A program made the translations under genes and the position numbers. This document shows positions 27,838 through 37,225 of a stretch of DNA of 64,000 nt, piece by piece (positions within the stretch are counted from its first letter, which is position 1; every line of letters begins with the position of its first letter). This stretch comes from Verrucomicrobiia bacterium (lineage in GTDB: Bacteria > Verrucomicrobiota > Verrucomicrobiia > Opitutales > Cerasicoccaceae): positions 62,001 to 126,000 of the forward strand of contig JAUIAM010000002.1 of assembly GCA_030425485.1 (NCBI GenBank), read 5' to 3'. Under the pieces are notes generated by a model. It made no database searches. It saw nothing but the letters and a program-made list of their open reading frames with translations, and was not told the origin of the DNA.

Positions 27838-28052
27838 CCGCTTATTTTCATCAAAGATATCCTTCCTTAGACACATCACCAACCCCACCCAACAATAACT
27901 TAAGTCTATTATGTGGAATAAGTTAAAGACTATAAAGTCCAATCACCCGGTCGGCCACCATTTGTTCATATGAATCATGAACATCCCTCAATAGAACCTC
28001 CCGCCTGGATGAGCCATACTTACGCGCAGCCCTGCTGGACGGCAGATAGCCG

Positions 28053-29189
28053 CTACTGCGAGACGGGACGGCAGGAATCGCGAATAATCAACTCGGGTCG
28101 CACCGGTACAGACTCCAGACTACTATCAGTCGCCCCTCCAATAATGCGTCCCATCAGTAGTTTTAGCGCACCTCGCGCTACTTTATCAGCACACTGGCTT
28201 ACGATGGTCAGCGGTGGGGCGTGAAACTTAGCCTGTTCGGAATCATCAAATGCAACGATCGAAATATCATCCGGCACGCGCAAGCCGAGCTCACGCAGCG
28301 CGACAATAACCGGATTAAGCAGCATGATGCCACCAATCATGAGTGCGGTTGGGCGATTAGGCATGCTGAGCAAACGGCTGACCACTTCACCCACAACATC
28401 CATTGACCAACTCGACTCCACGATCATGGATTCATCCACCTTCAGGCCCATGCCAGCATAGGCACTGCGATAGCCATTGATACGATGAGCGGCGTCATAG
28501 CGCATGCGCCCGTCCTCTCCGCGGGCAGTAATCAAGCCGATTCGGCGATGACCATAGCAGAGCAAATACTCCGTCGCCCTCAGCGACCCTTCGTCCTGAT
28601 CGATGTATACCTGCGGAATATTCGCACCCTCTACGCGACGAAAACACCCCACGACCGGCACACGGCGGGCATCAATCTGCCGAGTCAGCTCCATATCGGA
28701 TTCGCTCACCGGCAATACAAGCAGGCCATCGCACTCCGCATGAACAGAGGCCGGAGAGGCTTTACAGAAACGATCAAAGTTATCGAACCCAAACTCGAAG
28801 GAGAGCAAAGCCCGTTCGGCCACTTCCTTACGCGCACGATTGAGCCAGTTGATAAGCTCAGCACCCACGCCCACAACCTCTCCCTCAAACCCCAATACAA
28901 CAGTGATGCGCCTGCGCCGGGCGGTAGGGTCTTCACTTACCCCCTCCGAGACAAAACTCCCCGCCCCCTGGATGCGGTAAATCAACCCCTCGCGTTCAAG
29001 CGTAGCCAGCCCCTGGCGAACCGGGCCACGACTGGCCTCGAAACGCTCGCACAACTCCCCCTCGGAGGCCAGTTGCTCACTGGGCCGTATCCTGCCTTCA
29101 AGTATATCTCGGCGAAGGGCTGCAGCCACCAGTTCATGCTTGGGCAGCATCGTTGAACGCCTCTGTCCACGCTTTGCGGAAGTATCCAT
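28053..29189 (-). CDS. GntR-LacI chimeric transcriptional regulator (AraR-type)
   Basis: This 378-residue regulator fuses an N-terminal GntR winged helix (about residues 15-75: HELVAAALRRDILEGRI, then CERFEASRGPVRQGLATLER) to a periplasmic-binding/LacI-type sugar-binding domain (about 90-375, from RRITVVLGF, with CYGHRRIGLI, PTALMIGGI and PDDISIVAFDD). This architecture is that of Bacillus AraR and relatives, which bind sugars and dimerise on ATTTGTAC-type palindromes. I start at ATG 29189; a GTG nine bases upstream is an alternative. A palindrome of matching type lies just before the gene and again at the downstream operon, so it probably represses itself and the 27800 operon until a sugar binds. 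Confidence 0.9.
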   Translation of the reverse strand: MDTSAKRGQRRSTMLPKHELVAAALRRDILEGRIRPSEQLASEGELCERFEASRGPVRQGLATLEREGLIYRIQGAGSFVSEGVSEDPTARRRRITVVLGFEGEVVGVGAELINWLNRARKEVAERALLSFEFGFDNFDRFCKASPASVHAECDGLLVLPVSESDMELTRQIDARRVPVVGCFRRVEGANIPQVYIDQDEGSLRATEYLLCYGHRRIGLITARGEDGRMRYDAAHRINGYRSAYAGMGLKVDESMIVESSWSMDVVGEVVSRLLSMPNRPTALMIGGIMLLNPVIVALRELGLRVPDDISIVAFDDSEQAKFHAPPLTIVSQCADKVARGALKLLMGRIIGGATDSSLESVPVRPELIIRDSCRPVSQ

Positions 29190-29196
29190 CTCGAAC

Positions 29197-29212
29197 ACTT
29201 GTATCTACAAGT
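29197..29212 (-). promoter_or_regulatory. Perfect 16-bp operator palindrome ACTTGTA-TC-TACAAGT
   Basis: The plus-strand arms ACTTGTA (29197-29203) and TACAAGT (29206-29212) are perfect inverted repeats around TC, seven bases upstream of the regulator's ATG. The form resembles AraR operators (TTGTNNNNACAA core). The position implies autorepression. Confidence 0.7.
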
Positions 29213-29304
29213 TAGCCCGATTCAAGAAGAATCCCCGCTCTATGAACTTTATGCAGCATACGAATGGATTGCTCGGCCCTACTGCTTATCCCTTCACGCC
29301 AGGA

Positions 29305-31272
29305 CTAGTCTAAGCGACTTAGCATCGCTCCCCGCCGGGTAAGCAGTTCACAAAAATCTCCAAGGTCCATATGCTCCAAGATTCCAGGAATGGATATAGT
29401 CTTCATGCGGTCAAACGGGTAGAAACGCTTTGAGACAAAGTTCCCAAACCTGAAGCCATGAAGTTCCCGGTCCACCTGGACCCGATCTATGCCCTCCGAC
29501 AGACAGGCAGCGCATAGCCCGGGCATGGCATACGCACCGAGCAGAAAGTAATCTACCTTCGGCCAACGGATACCAAAATCTTTTAGTGCGATAAAGACGC
29601 TCAGTATCTCTCGTGCATTTAACGCTGCAAGGCAGTCGCCCAGGCGGACCAAATCGTCGCAGTACTTATGAATCGTACCATAAAAACCACCCGGCATTCT
29701 GGCATTGACCGGGTCCGGCGCCATGACGCCATGACCGTTTAAGTCCATGATAAAGAGGTAACGGTACTGTTCCTTTAAGTCTGGATAAGCCTGAAGCACT
29801 TGGCCCAAGCGATCGGCCCCTCCCTCCCACAGGGCAATACACAGCTTATCGCTTTGAGCGGCAGGCGCCTCCCAGAGCACTCCCTGGCTGAAAAATGCCT
29901 CGTGGCTATACCATAAGAACTGCCTCCACTTAGCCCCGAGGCTCTCCCCCTCTCCCGTCATACGTATATGATGACGAACACCGCCGACCTCACCCACCAT
30001 TCGCCTCAACCATGCATCCTTCTGGCCTAAGCTCACTACCTCGCCGCACCTTTTATTCAGGCTGCGATATCGCCTCATGTTCTCTTCAAACACCGTGACC
30101 GCACCCGCGAACTCCGCAAGCACCTGGCCACTGTCCGTGACTCGAAGCGGCGAGGCACACACATGCCCGGAGCTTTCATGGACCTTCCCTCGCAGGTGCT
30201 TTTGAAAAAACGTAACGGCTTTATTCGCATGAGATGCCGTATAGGCATGAGGGGCCGCGTCGATATACAACTCCACGGACTCTTCAGCTTGAAATACAGA
30301 CCAGATACGCTTTGCCCGCTCAAACGTACGCATGGTGCCTTCTATTGGAAACGTGTCCCATTGGCTCGCTAGAACCAGAAAGGGACGCGGGGCGACAGCC
30401 GCCATCAAGCTTTCGTGATCGTGTCCCTCACCAGCAAACCCAGGCCAGAGTTGCTCGGCATCCTGAGCCTGTCCGCTCTTCTCCATGCACTCCAGGTTGG
30501 TAATGAAAGTTCCCGGACAACAAACGGTGACGCGATGATCGAGAGCACTCAATACAGAGGTGAGTAGGCCGCCGCCGGAATTGCCCGTAACGCCGAGTTT
30601 CGCCCCATCTACCTCAGGCAGTTGCTGAAGCAAATCCAGCCCACGCACGGCGTCACGAAGAAAGTAATAGCCCAGCGGCCGTCCGGTAAGCAACGCCTGT
30701 CGACCAGCATATTCATGCTCACAAATCCCCCACCGAACTGTTGATTCCTCCATCGATGGATCCCAATAACTCAGCCGCTCCCCCTGCCCAATCGGGTCGA
30801 TGGAGAGCACCACAAAGCCTGCATGCGCCAACTCGGAGCACACGGACAGGTACATTGGGCTGTTCTTCCCCTCTTCCTCGTGCCCAGGCAAAAAGAGAAT
30901 CCCCGGCCTGGGCCGTACCATCCCTTCAGGTACCCATAGCAGGGCTGTCACCGGGACTCCAGGCGAAGACCGATAGACCAGCTTACGCACGCTAAAGCCC
31001 GCATATTTCACCTCGCCACGCTCCCCATAGCGCACCCTGCTTTCCGGCAGTGGCAATCCGCCCAAGGAATCGGCCAGCGTCTTACGAAATGCCTGCTGCC
31101 ACGATATGACCGACTCCGGACTCATCAACCGATCTCTCTCCTCTTCGCCACGCTTGAGGCACGCGCGCATCTGTCGTCTTATATGATCGCGTAGCTGTCC
31201 ACCTGTACTGTGGAACGAGTGCCTGTTGAGAAAAACCGGCATGGCATGCCTACCCGATGCAGGCGAGGTCAT
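29305..31272 (-). CDS. Alpha/beta hydrolase family protein (acetyl-xylan esterase/dienelactone hydrolase-like)
   Basis: This 655-residue protein has an alpha/beta-hydrolase domain at about 90-350: oxyanion loop FLPGHEEEG (127-135), IDPIGQGER, nucleophile elbow GVTGNSGGGLL (S232), Asp in ASQWDTFPIEG (D306) and His in DAAPHAYT (H342). The layout matches large deacetylase-type esterases of polysaccharide loci. The C-terminal 290 residues form a further domain that seems to carry a second, degenerate hydrolase-like fold (WEGGADRLGQVLQAYPDLKE). No signal peptide is evident. Its ATG overlaps the upstream stop by four bases, so it is the last gene of the SSS transporter operon. A role removing acyl groups from imported sugars is inference. 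Confidence 0.8.
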   Translation of the reverse strand: MTSPASGRHAMPVFLNRHSFHSTGGQLRDHIRRQMRACLKRGEEERDRLMSPESVISWQQAFRKTLADSLGGLPLPESRVRYGERGEVKYAGFSVRKLVYRSSPGVPVTALLWVPEGMVRPRPGILFLPGHEEEGKNSPMYLSVCSELAHAGFVVLSIDPIGQGERLSYWDPSMEESTVRWGICEHEYAGRQALLTGRPLGYYFLRDAVRGLDLLQQLPEVDGAKLGVTGNSGGGLLTSVLSALDHRVTVCCPGTFITNLECMEKSGQAQDAEQLWPGFAGEGHDHESLMAAVAPRPFLVLASQWDTFPIEGTMRTFERAKRIWSVFQAEESVELYIDAAPHAYTASHANKAVTFFQKHLRGKVHESSGHVCASPLRVTDSGQVLAEFAGAVTVFEENMRRYRSLNKRCGEVVSLGQKDAWLRRMVGEVGGVRHHIRMTGEGESLGAKWRQFLWYSHEAFFSQGVLWEAPAAQSDKLCIALWEGGADRLGQVLQAYPDLKEQYRYLFIMDLNGHGVMAPDPVNARMPGGFYGTIHKYCDDLVRLGDCLAALNAREILSVFIALKDFGIRWPKVDYFLLGAYAMPGLCAACLSEGIDRVQVDRELHGFRFGNFVSKRFYPFDRMKTISIPGILEHMDLGDFCELLTRRGAMLSRLD

Positions 31273-32609
31273 TGAGTTTCTTCGTAGAGATGGACACGAA
31301 TATTATCCTCTCCCTTTTCGGCAGGAGCATCATAGTGATATTCAATCCAAACGGGCTGATTCGGACCAGGCGTTTCCCATAGGCGTATCGTCCCACTATC
31401 CGCATCGTAACCAGCGCCCTGCTCGTAATCGACGACCACTTTCCTTCCAGGTAAATGATTCGGCTCCAGCAGAACACAGCCGCTCATCCAATCACCCCCG
31501 TAATAGGCGTGTACGTAGAGATTTGAACGAACAGTTTTGCCAACCCAGGGCTCTAATCGCTCACGATCCGCCTGCGTAATCGTGCCATCTGACTCGAAAT
31601 CAAATTCCGGAAAATAGCCGAAGTTACCCTCAATATGCGCACAGCGATAGCGCGCATCTCCATACCCCACGCAACCGTGCTTGAATGCAGTACCCATTCG
31701 CCGCTCAAGGTGCTCCAAGCGCTCTGGACCGATGGTCACAAAACGTTCTGCGGGCACCTTAACGTTCTGCTCATAAATCTTGCTGGGCACATCCATCAGC
31801 CTGGGCAAAAACAGCGAAACCTTAGGCTCAGAGATGGGGACAAGGTACTCGCCCTCAAGTCGGTCCGAGTCTAGACAATCGCCCGTCGTGGAGTCAAAGA
31901 GCCGGGATGGGTCTTCGTGCTCCTCGAAATGATAGAGGCCATGGCACTGGACAACTGGACAACCATCTATGACCAGATAAACACCATTCGCCATCGGCAG
32001 CCAACGGGTACGGCGACGCGTATAAAGGTTTTCACCTGATTTATCCCGATTGAGCCATACCCCCCGTACCGCACTATTGGGTAAAGGATAATGCACATTC
32101 CCTTCGATGGTGCGACTGATCGGCTTATGCCGAGTCAGCACCGTCCTGCCATCCTTCGCATCCGTAACTGCCTCCTCCAATCGAACATGCTGCCGAAAAT
32201 GCGTCTGCAGGTAGCCGCGCCTGAGATCCCAGGTGTACTCGTGGGTGTAAAGCCCGTGATCCGCGTAAGGATAGTGGTGAAGCGTATGCGAGACAGCCCA
32301 CCGTGGGCGGCCAACCGGGTACTCCACCCGGGGGTCACAAGGGTATATACCACCATCAACGAATGGGTCATCGCTCCCCTCCAGGTGCAAGTCTTCACGC
32401 CACGTACTCTGCCCCGTCGATTTCGAAATCAGAGCCGTCGGGAAATGGGTTGTTTTGCCATCACCGCTCAGATGGACACAGTAACGCCTGGCCTTGCCAA
32501 AGCGCTTGCGGTGGATACGCCAGCCCTGCGGTGTCCAAATCCCCATCCACTTGGAAGGGTTGTGGATAATGTTTGGCTCGTAGATCAGTTCAAAAAGTTC
32601 TGAGTCCAT
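31269..32609 (-). CDS. Conserved hypothetical protein with EF-hand/dockerin-like segment
   Basis: This 446-residue cytosolic-looking protein is not one I recognise. It is rich in Tyr, His and Trp (HTLHHYPYADHGLYTHEYTW), suggesting a beta-sandwich that binds carbohydrate. Near residue 355 is FDFESDGTITQADRERLEPW, which resembles one calcium-binding half of a dockerin or EF-hand (D-x-D-x-DG-x-I-x-x-x-D). The end contains VWIEYHYDAPAEKGEDNIRV, typical of beta-rich domains. It lies between a secreted protein and an esterase in the SSS operon, with four-base overlap to the esterase. The function is unknown; a sugar-processing enzyme or binding protein is likely from context. Confidence 0.6.
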   Translation of the reverse strand: MDSELFELIYEPNIIHNPSKWMGIWTPQGWRIHRKRFGKARRYCVHLSGDGKTTHFPTALISKSTGQSTWREDLHLEGSDDPFVDGGIYPCDPRVEYPVGRPRWAVSHTLHHYPYADHGLYTHEYTWDLRRGYLQTHFRQHVRLEEAVTDAKDGRTVLTRHKPISRTIEGNVHYPLPNSAVRGVWLNRDKSGENLYTRRRTRWLPMANGVYLVIDGCPVVQCHGLYHFEEHEDPSRLFDSTTGDCLDSDRLEGEYLVPISEPKVSLFLPRLMDVPSKIYEQNVKVPAERFVTIGPERLEHLERRMGTAFKHGCVGYGDARYRCAHIEGNFGYFPEFDFESDGTITQADRERLEPWVGKTVRSNLYVHAYYGGDWMSGCVLLEPNHLPGRKVVVDYEQGAGYDADSGTIRLWETPGPNQPVWIEYHYDAPAEKGEDNIRVHLYEETQ

Positions 32610-32627
32610 GGCATCACTCCTTTGCGA

Positions 32628-33554
32628 TCAATCCTGGGGTAGTGCAACCGAGGCAAAAACCGAAAATGCGGTATCCCAGTCTACCTCTGGTCGCTTGTTC
32701 GTTCCCCAATGACCGCCCGGATACGGATTGCGCCAGTTTTGCAGGATTAACAAATCACTGTAGTAAGCATTGCTCCCCTCAAGGTCAGTTGACACGCGAA
32801 AAGTGTACGATCTACCCTTCCGCTCTTGAGGCGACAGGAAGAACACGGCATGCGAAGCAAAATCCAGAGGCAAGGCCACCACGGGGAAGCTGTCTTGCGC
32901 AAGCATGCTTGAATCAGCAAAGAGGCCGCACGTTATCGAGCTCTGATTTGATTTGGGCAGCTGGACCATTCTGGTCATAGGCATGGCAATGCCAAATATC
33001 CTCGAATCCTCGGAAACAGTAAAGCTCTGATACATTTCGAGGTCGCAATCAAAGTTGTATTCCCGCTCAACCGCGTCATTCCACGCCAGCCGCTTAACCG
33101 GATACAGCCGCACATACGACAAGCCAGATACGCCACTCGTGGTATCCGCTACCAAGCTGACGCGAAGCTTATCCGCAGTCCCTTCGAAATGGGCATATTC
33201 CCGCTGCTTTGCTCCGCCGACTAAGCTCGAATCCAAAACAAATGCGGCAATAGTCCGCTCGCCCGCCCCTGCTGCCTCTAAGACCAGAGTCGCCCGACCC
33301 GATGGCCCGTCTGTATAACCAAACTCAACCACCAAGGCATCCGCTTCCGCAGACCAGGGCACCTCTATCGCTTGCGCCATACGACTCAGATCGAGCTGCA
33401 ACCCAATGGCCGGCTCCTCATTTAGCGTAGCCTGGGCACCATCAACATCCGACGCCCCCGCCAGAACGTATGACCACTCATTGGCCGATAACGTTCCAGC
33501 ACCCACAAAGATTAACAAAAACACTAGCTGCCGAATCGAAAGTAGAAGACGCAT
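32628..33554 (-). CDS. Secreted protein of unknown function
   Basis: This 308-residue protein starts with a clear signal peptide if ATG 33554 is used (MRLLLSIRQLVFLLIFVGAG, then TLSANE). A longer frame begins at 33674 but would put 40 charged residues before the signal, so I prefer the shorter one. The mature part is beta-rich (about residues 25-300) with a jelly-roll-like N-terminal half (VVEFGYTDGPSGRATLVLEA) and a C-terminal half containing LILQNWRNPYPGGHWG. It resembles an accessory carbohydrate-binding module, but I cannot name a family. It lies 147 bases behind the SSS symporter and 18 bases ahead of the 31269 gene in one operon. Confidence 0.6.
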   Translation of the reverse strand: MRLLLSIRQLVFLLIFVGAGTLSANEWSYVLAGASDVDGAQATLNEEPAIGLQLDLSRMAQAIEVPWSAEADALVVEFGYTDGPSGRATLVLEAAGAGERTIAAFVLDSSLVGGAKQREYAHFEGTADKLRVSLVADTTSGVSGLSYVRLYPVKRLAWNDAVEREYNFDCDLEMYQSFTVSEDSRIFGIAMPMTRMVQLPKSNQSSITCGLFADSSMLAQDSFPVVALPLDFASHAVFFLSPQERKGRSYTFRVSTDLEGSNAYYSDLLILQNWRNPYPGGHWGTNKRPEVDWDTAFSVFASVALPQD

Positions 33555-33701
33555 GCTTAGAAACGCACGCCGTCTCGTGCTCTTAGCCTCACAAAGGCTT
33601 GCTTTAGCAAGAGGAGAAGACGCTGACGTTTTCTTCAGATCGTAATTAGTGCGATTTAGGAGTAGGTATTTCATATAATAGCATTCAATTTAGTTAGCCT
33701 T

Positions 33702-35624
33702 TTATTGAGAAGTAAGCGGGTCAACATGCCCGTCATCATCCTTATCCCGCTCACCACTTCTGAGCCTCCGAATCAGGGAGCGTACATCCATGCTCCCTCC
33801 GATCAGGAACCATACGGTAACGATCAGTGCGAGGGTGATTTTGAACCCGATAAACAATGTCCAAAAGCGAATCCACCATGACTGATCGGCGTTCCCGGTA
33901 AAATGCCAGATAAGCCCAACAAAAAAAGAGAGCATGAAGGTAGCCGCCAGCAGCATGGTCAGAAAGTACACGAGCCTGTCTCGCTTGGTAAATTCTTCGC
34001 TGATGCCCAATCGACTCAGCAACCCTTTCGACTTCTTCGGCGCATCGAGCGTGGCCTGGGCCGCCTGCGCTTCTCCTGCCATCAGCGTTTTCAAATCAAA
34101 CCGCTGCTTCCCAAGCATTGAAACGATGAAATAACTTACACTGGAGCAGACCATTGACATGAAGTATATCTGCGCACCGTTTAAAAAGAAGTCCGGGTCT
34201 ACCTGGCGCACGATCAGTCCCCCAACACCAATAGTTGAACCGACAATCAATGCTGCGTAGGCGCCCTGCGTCGTCCCCCTGCTCCAATACAACCCTCCGA
34301 TTACAACGGCTCCCGCGCCCCCCAGATAGATTGCCCCTGAGAGCATCCAGAATAAAAGGATGTTCTGCGACTGCTGAAAAAGCAGACTGAATGTAAAGGC
34401 AAATGCCGCTACAGAGAAGATAGCAATACGCAGCACCAGCAGGTGCATCTTCGGGCTTAGCGGCTTTCCCCTGAGCGGGAGGATGATATCTTGAATCAAA
34501 ATACTCCCCCACGAATGCATGTACGAGCTGTCCGTAGATATGGATGCCGTAAACATGACCGCAGCAAACAGGCCCAACAAGCCCACGGGCAAAATCTCGG
34601 CCAGGACTGCCGTCGTTGTCTGTTGCGTCCTCAACTGTTCACTGGGCATCGCATCCAACACCGTCATCACCTGCTCGGCTACTGCAACCTCGGACGCGTG
34701 CGTCAAAACAACCAAGGCGCAAATTGGCAGCAAGACAGGCGCAAAATGAGAAACGGCCAGCCGCCAGTTACTCAGTACCTTTCCCATCCTGGCTTCGTGC
34801 GGGGACAACGCCGCCGCATTATAACCCTGCGTCCCCTGCCAGGCCATGTGCGTATAAAACGCACTGTAGATACCAATCAGGTAGTACCAGATATTAAAAT
34901 CCGGCATGTCACCAATATCGAATGGATCAAGGAATGACTTACCACCCTCAGACACCTTGAGCGTATCAACAACGGTAATCCAGTCGAAGCGAATGAAGAA
35001 CCAGAAGATGATGGCCAGCAAGGCGATGTTAATGAATTGGCCCTGAATGAAATCGGTAATCATGACCGCGGTCTGCCCGCCCCTTAAAGTCACAACAAGC
35101 GCCGAGCCCAGAATCGCCATCATAACCAGCGGATAAACAGGTAACGTCAGTGAGAACACCCCGATATGGGAAGGCATCTGGCAAAACGACATGAAGAAGC
35201 GCGCCGTTACCGCGGGAAAAATCCCGTAATTGATCAGACCCGCCAGAAATGCAAGGGAGCCGGCAAATATCCTCAGCCTTTTGCTGTATCGCATCTCCAG
35301 CATTTGCGCCAGCGTCAGGGCACGGGTAGCACGAAAGCGATATATGACCCACCCGGACAGGGTCAAAACGAGGACGACCGGCAGGTTGACCAACTGCCAA
35401 AACGCAGGTGTAAACCCACCCTGATAGTATAGCTCAAACTGGGAGACTATCGAGATTGCCCCCAAGCCCGCAGACCCCTCCGCCACCGTTAGCAAATAGC
35501 GCCCACCGCAGCGATTTGCAGCCAGAAAGTCCGCCACCCCACGCGTCAATCCCTTCAGCAGAAACGATACGACGATCAGCATAACCGGCACCAGCGCTAT
35601 GATGAGATAATCGATAAGATTCAT
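33702..35624 (-). CDS. Sodium:solute symporter (SSS family)
   Basis: This 640-residue integral membrane protein has about 13-15 hydrophobic helices. It begins MNLIDYLIIALVPVMLIVVS and continues with the SSS hallmarks FLAANRCGGRYLL, the G-rich region VAEGSAGLGAISIV, and repeated TM helices to the C-terminus. It should import a sugar, sugar acid or related solute with sodium across the inner membrane. The C-terminal tail is charged (RRLRSGERDKDDDGHVDPL). The ATG has an AAGGA ribosome site. It is the first gene of the minus operon and diverges from the ROK regulator across a region holding a perfect palindrome, so ROK control is likely. It is the only clear transporter in the window and probably serves several of the catabolic modules. 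Confidence 0.92.
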   Translation of the reverse strand: MNLIDYLIIALVPVMLIVVSFLLKGLTRGVADFLAANRCGGRYLLTVAEGSAGLGAISIVSQFELYYQGGFTPAFWQLVNLPVVLVLTLSGWVIYRFRATRALTLAQMLEMRYSKRLRIFAGSLAFLAGLINYGIFPAVTARFFMSFCQMPSHIGVFSLTLPVYPLVMMAILGSALVVTLRGGQTAVMITDFIQGQFINIALLAIIFWFFIRFDWITVVDTLKVSEGGKSFLDPFDIGDMPDFNIWYYLIGIYSAFYTHMAWQGTQGYNAAALSPHEARMGKVLSNWRLAVSHFAPVLLPICALVVLTHASEVAVAEQVMTVLDAMPSEQLRTQQTTTAVLAEILPVGLLGLFAAVMFTASISTDSSYMHSWGSILIQDIILPLRGKPLSPKMHLLVLRIAIFSVAAFAFTFSLLFQQSQNILLFWMLSGAIYLGGAGAVVIGGLYWSRGTTQGAYAALIVGSTIGVGGLIVRQVDPDFFLNGAQIYFMSMVCSSVSYFIVSMLGKQRFDLKTLMAGEAQAAQATLDAPKKSKGLLSRLGISEEFTKRDRLVYFLTMLLAATFMLSFFVGLIWHFTGNADQSWWIRFWTLFIGFKITLALIVTVWFLIGGSMDVRSLIRRLRSGERDKDDDGHVDPLTSQ

Positions 35625-35824
35625 GTAATCCTTTTTGGCGCTTACGCCTCTTAAAAAATGTTACTTCACACAGACCATACACCTGCTTTAGCAGGCCATT
35701 TCGAGATCCCGACCAGACCCCACAACACGAAGAAAGCACATGCCCCTGGCCCCATCGGCATGGGTCAATCCGAGCGCATAATGCACCATGAAATCAATCT
35801 TCATGGCGTGAGTTATAGCCGGGG
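35625..35824. other. 5' control region of the symporter operon
   Basis: These 200 bases lie between the SSS start and the palindrome. The minus strand has the symporter's AAGGA ribosome site near 35630. I see a weak CATGCC/GGCATG inverted repeat near 35740-35760 and no recognisable riboswitch or RNA gene. Confidence 0.4.
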
Positions 35825-35857
35825 AAATATTTAATTCAAGACTTGAATTAAATATTT
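35825..35857. promoter_or_regulatory. Perfect 33-bp palindrome, probable ROK repressor operator
   Basis: The arm AAATATTTAATTCAAG (35825-35840) is followed by one A and then its exact reverse complement CTTGAATTAAATATTT (35842-35857). It lies 98 bases before the ROK gene and 200 bases before the symporter gene, in their shared divergent control region. ROK-family repressors such as XylR and NagC bind long AT-rich palindromes of this kind. Confidence 0.75.
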
Positions 35858-35955
35858 ACATTCGAACAATTACACGCTTATATATCGATCAATTCATTAT
35901 TTTTTAAATCGTCTTTTCCCATCATCATGACTACTGTACATCAAATAAACTTCGT

Positions 35956-37215
35956 ATGATGAATTCCGCCACCCACCAATCCCTGCAATACTCAGTCAGC
36001 AAGAATCACCAGAAGACAGATTCCAGTCTTCTTGCGCGCATTAACATGACCCGCGTGCTTGGCATTGTCCGCAAGTCTTCCCCGATTTCACGCGCTGAAC
36101 TCGCACGTATCACCTCACTGCAACCCTCTACCCTCACCGGCATTGTCTCCCGCTTACTCGATGCCGGGCTGCTGCTCGAAGGCAGCAACTCAAAACTGAG
36201 CAAAGGCGGCGGACGCCCCTCTAAACAACTGCTCCTGAACTCAAGCGCAAGCAAGGTCCTCGCGCTTGATATCGAAGCTGACCACTTGCGCGTTGCGCTA
36301 ACCGACATAGCCGGATCAGTGCTCAATTATCGGCACATTGCGGTCGACAGGCACAGCGACCCCAAACACACCATCGCAACACTTCTCAACATGGCCGATG
36401 AGGTCAGCAGTGCCAGCTCTCCTCCCGAGATTGTTTCAGTTAGCTGCGCTGGGCTACTCGATGAAGATAACGGCATAATGATCTCCTCTACGAACATGCC
36501 CAAATGGAAGCAGGTTCCCCTAGTGCAGACCCTTGAGCAACACTTTGGCATACCCGTCCTAATGGGACGCTCACTCAGGATGGCTGCTGCTGCGGAAACG
36601 TGGTTCCACCCCAACCCTGCCCCCCAGAAGATGGTCGTTGTCACATTAAGAACAGGCATTGGCTTCTCCTTGGTAAACAACGGAGAGATCTACCGGGGCA
36701 TCAACGGATTCGAAGGCGAACTTGGGCACACCTTCTTTCACTCGTCAGACAAAAAGCATAAACGCCTGGAGGATTTCATCTCCCCCAAGGCCATCACAGG
36801 CTACGCAAAGAAGGCACTCGAAAAAGAGTATGGCAGCACGTTGAAGCCACTTCTCAGCAACAAAGCGGAAATCGACCCAGAATCACTCTATTTCTACGCC
36901 CGAGGAGGCGACCGGGCCAGTCAGGAAATTGTTGATACGCTCACAGAGTACATCGCTGTCGGTATGGCCAACCTGGTTAACATGCTCAATCCAGACGACC
37001 TCGTGCTCTGCGGAGCCATCGACATCATCAATGAGCGCCTGCTCGATAAATTAAAGAAGAACATAAAGCCTCTAGTGCTTCCACAGTCCTGGGAGGGGCT
37101 CAATATCCGGCTCTCAAGACATGCGGAGCAATCCGCCCTCCTTGGCGCGGCAGCCATCGGCGCAGAAAAAATCCTCAGCATCCGCACCGAAGCCATTGGC
37201 AATAGCATGTCCTAA
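35956..37215 (+). CDS. ROK family transcriptional regulator without kinase residues
   Basis: This 419-residue protein has an N-terminal winged HTH (about residues 30-90: ILGIVRKS-like start, ISRAELARITSLQPSTLTGI, GGGRPSKQLLLN) and a C-terminal ROK sugar-binding fold. The ROK His is present in GFEGELGHTFF, but the CxCGxxGCxE zinc motif that usually follows is replaced by SSDKKHKRLEDF. The Asp of the kinase motif ENDANAA is missing too (MGRSLRMAAAAE). The protein is therefore a regulator that should not phosphorylate sugar and lacks the structural zinc. It is the first gene of the plus operon and has a 33-bp palindrome just upstream, the likely operator for both directions. Confidence 0.9.
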   Translation: MMNSATHQSLQYSVSKNHQKTDSSLLARINMTRVLGIVRKSSPISRAELARITSLQPSTLTGIVSRLLDAGLLLEGSNSKLSKGGGRPSKQLLLNSSASKVLALDIEADHLRVALTDIAGSVLNYRHIAVDRHSDPKHTIATLLNMADEVSSASSPPEIVSVSCAGLLDEDNGIMISSTNMPKWKQVPLVQTLEQHFGIPVLMGRSLRMAAAAETWFHPNPAPQKMVVVTLRTGIGFSLVNNGEIYRGINGFEGELGHTFFHSSDKKHKRLEDFISPKAITGYAKKALEKEYGSTLKPLLSNKAEIDPESLYFYARGGDRASQEIVDTLTEYIAVGMANLVNMLNPDDLVLCGAIDIINERLLDKLKKNIKPLVLPQSWEGLNIRLSRHAEQSALLGAAAIGAEKILSIRTEAIGNSMS

Positions 37216-37225
37216 GTTGATTTCC

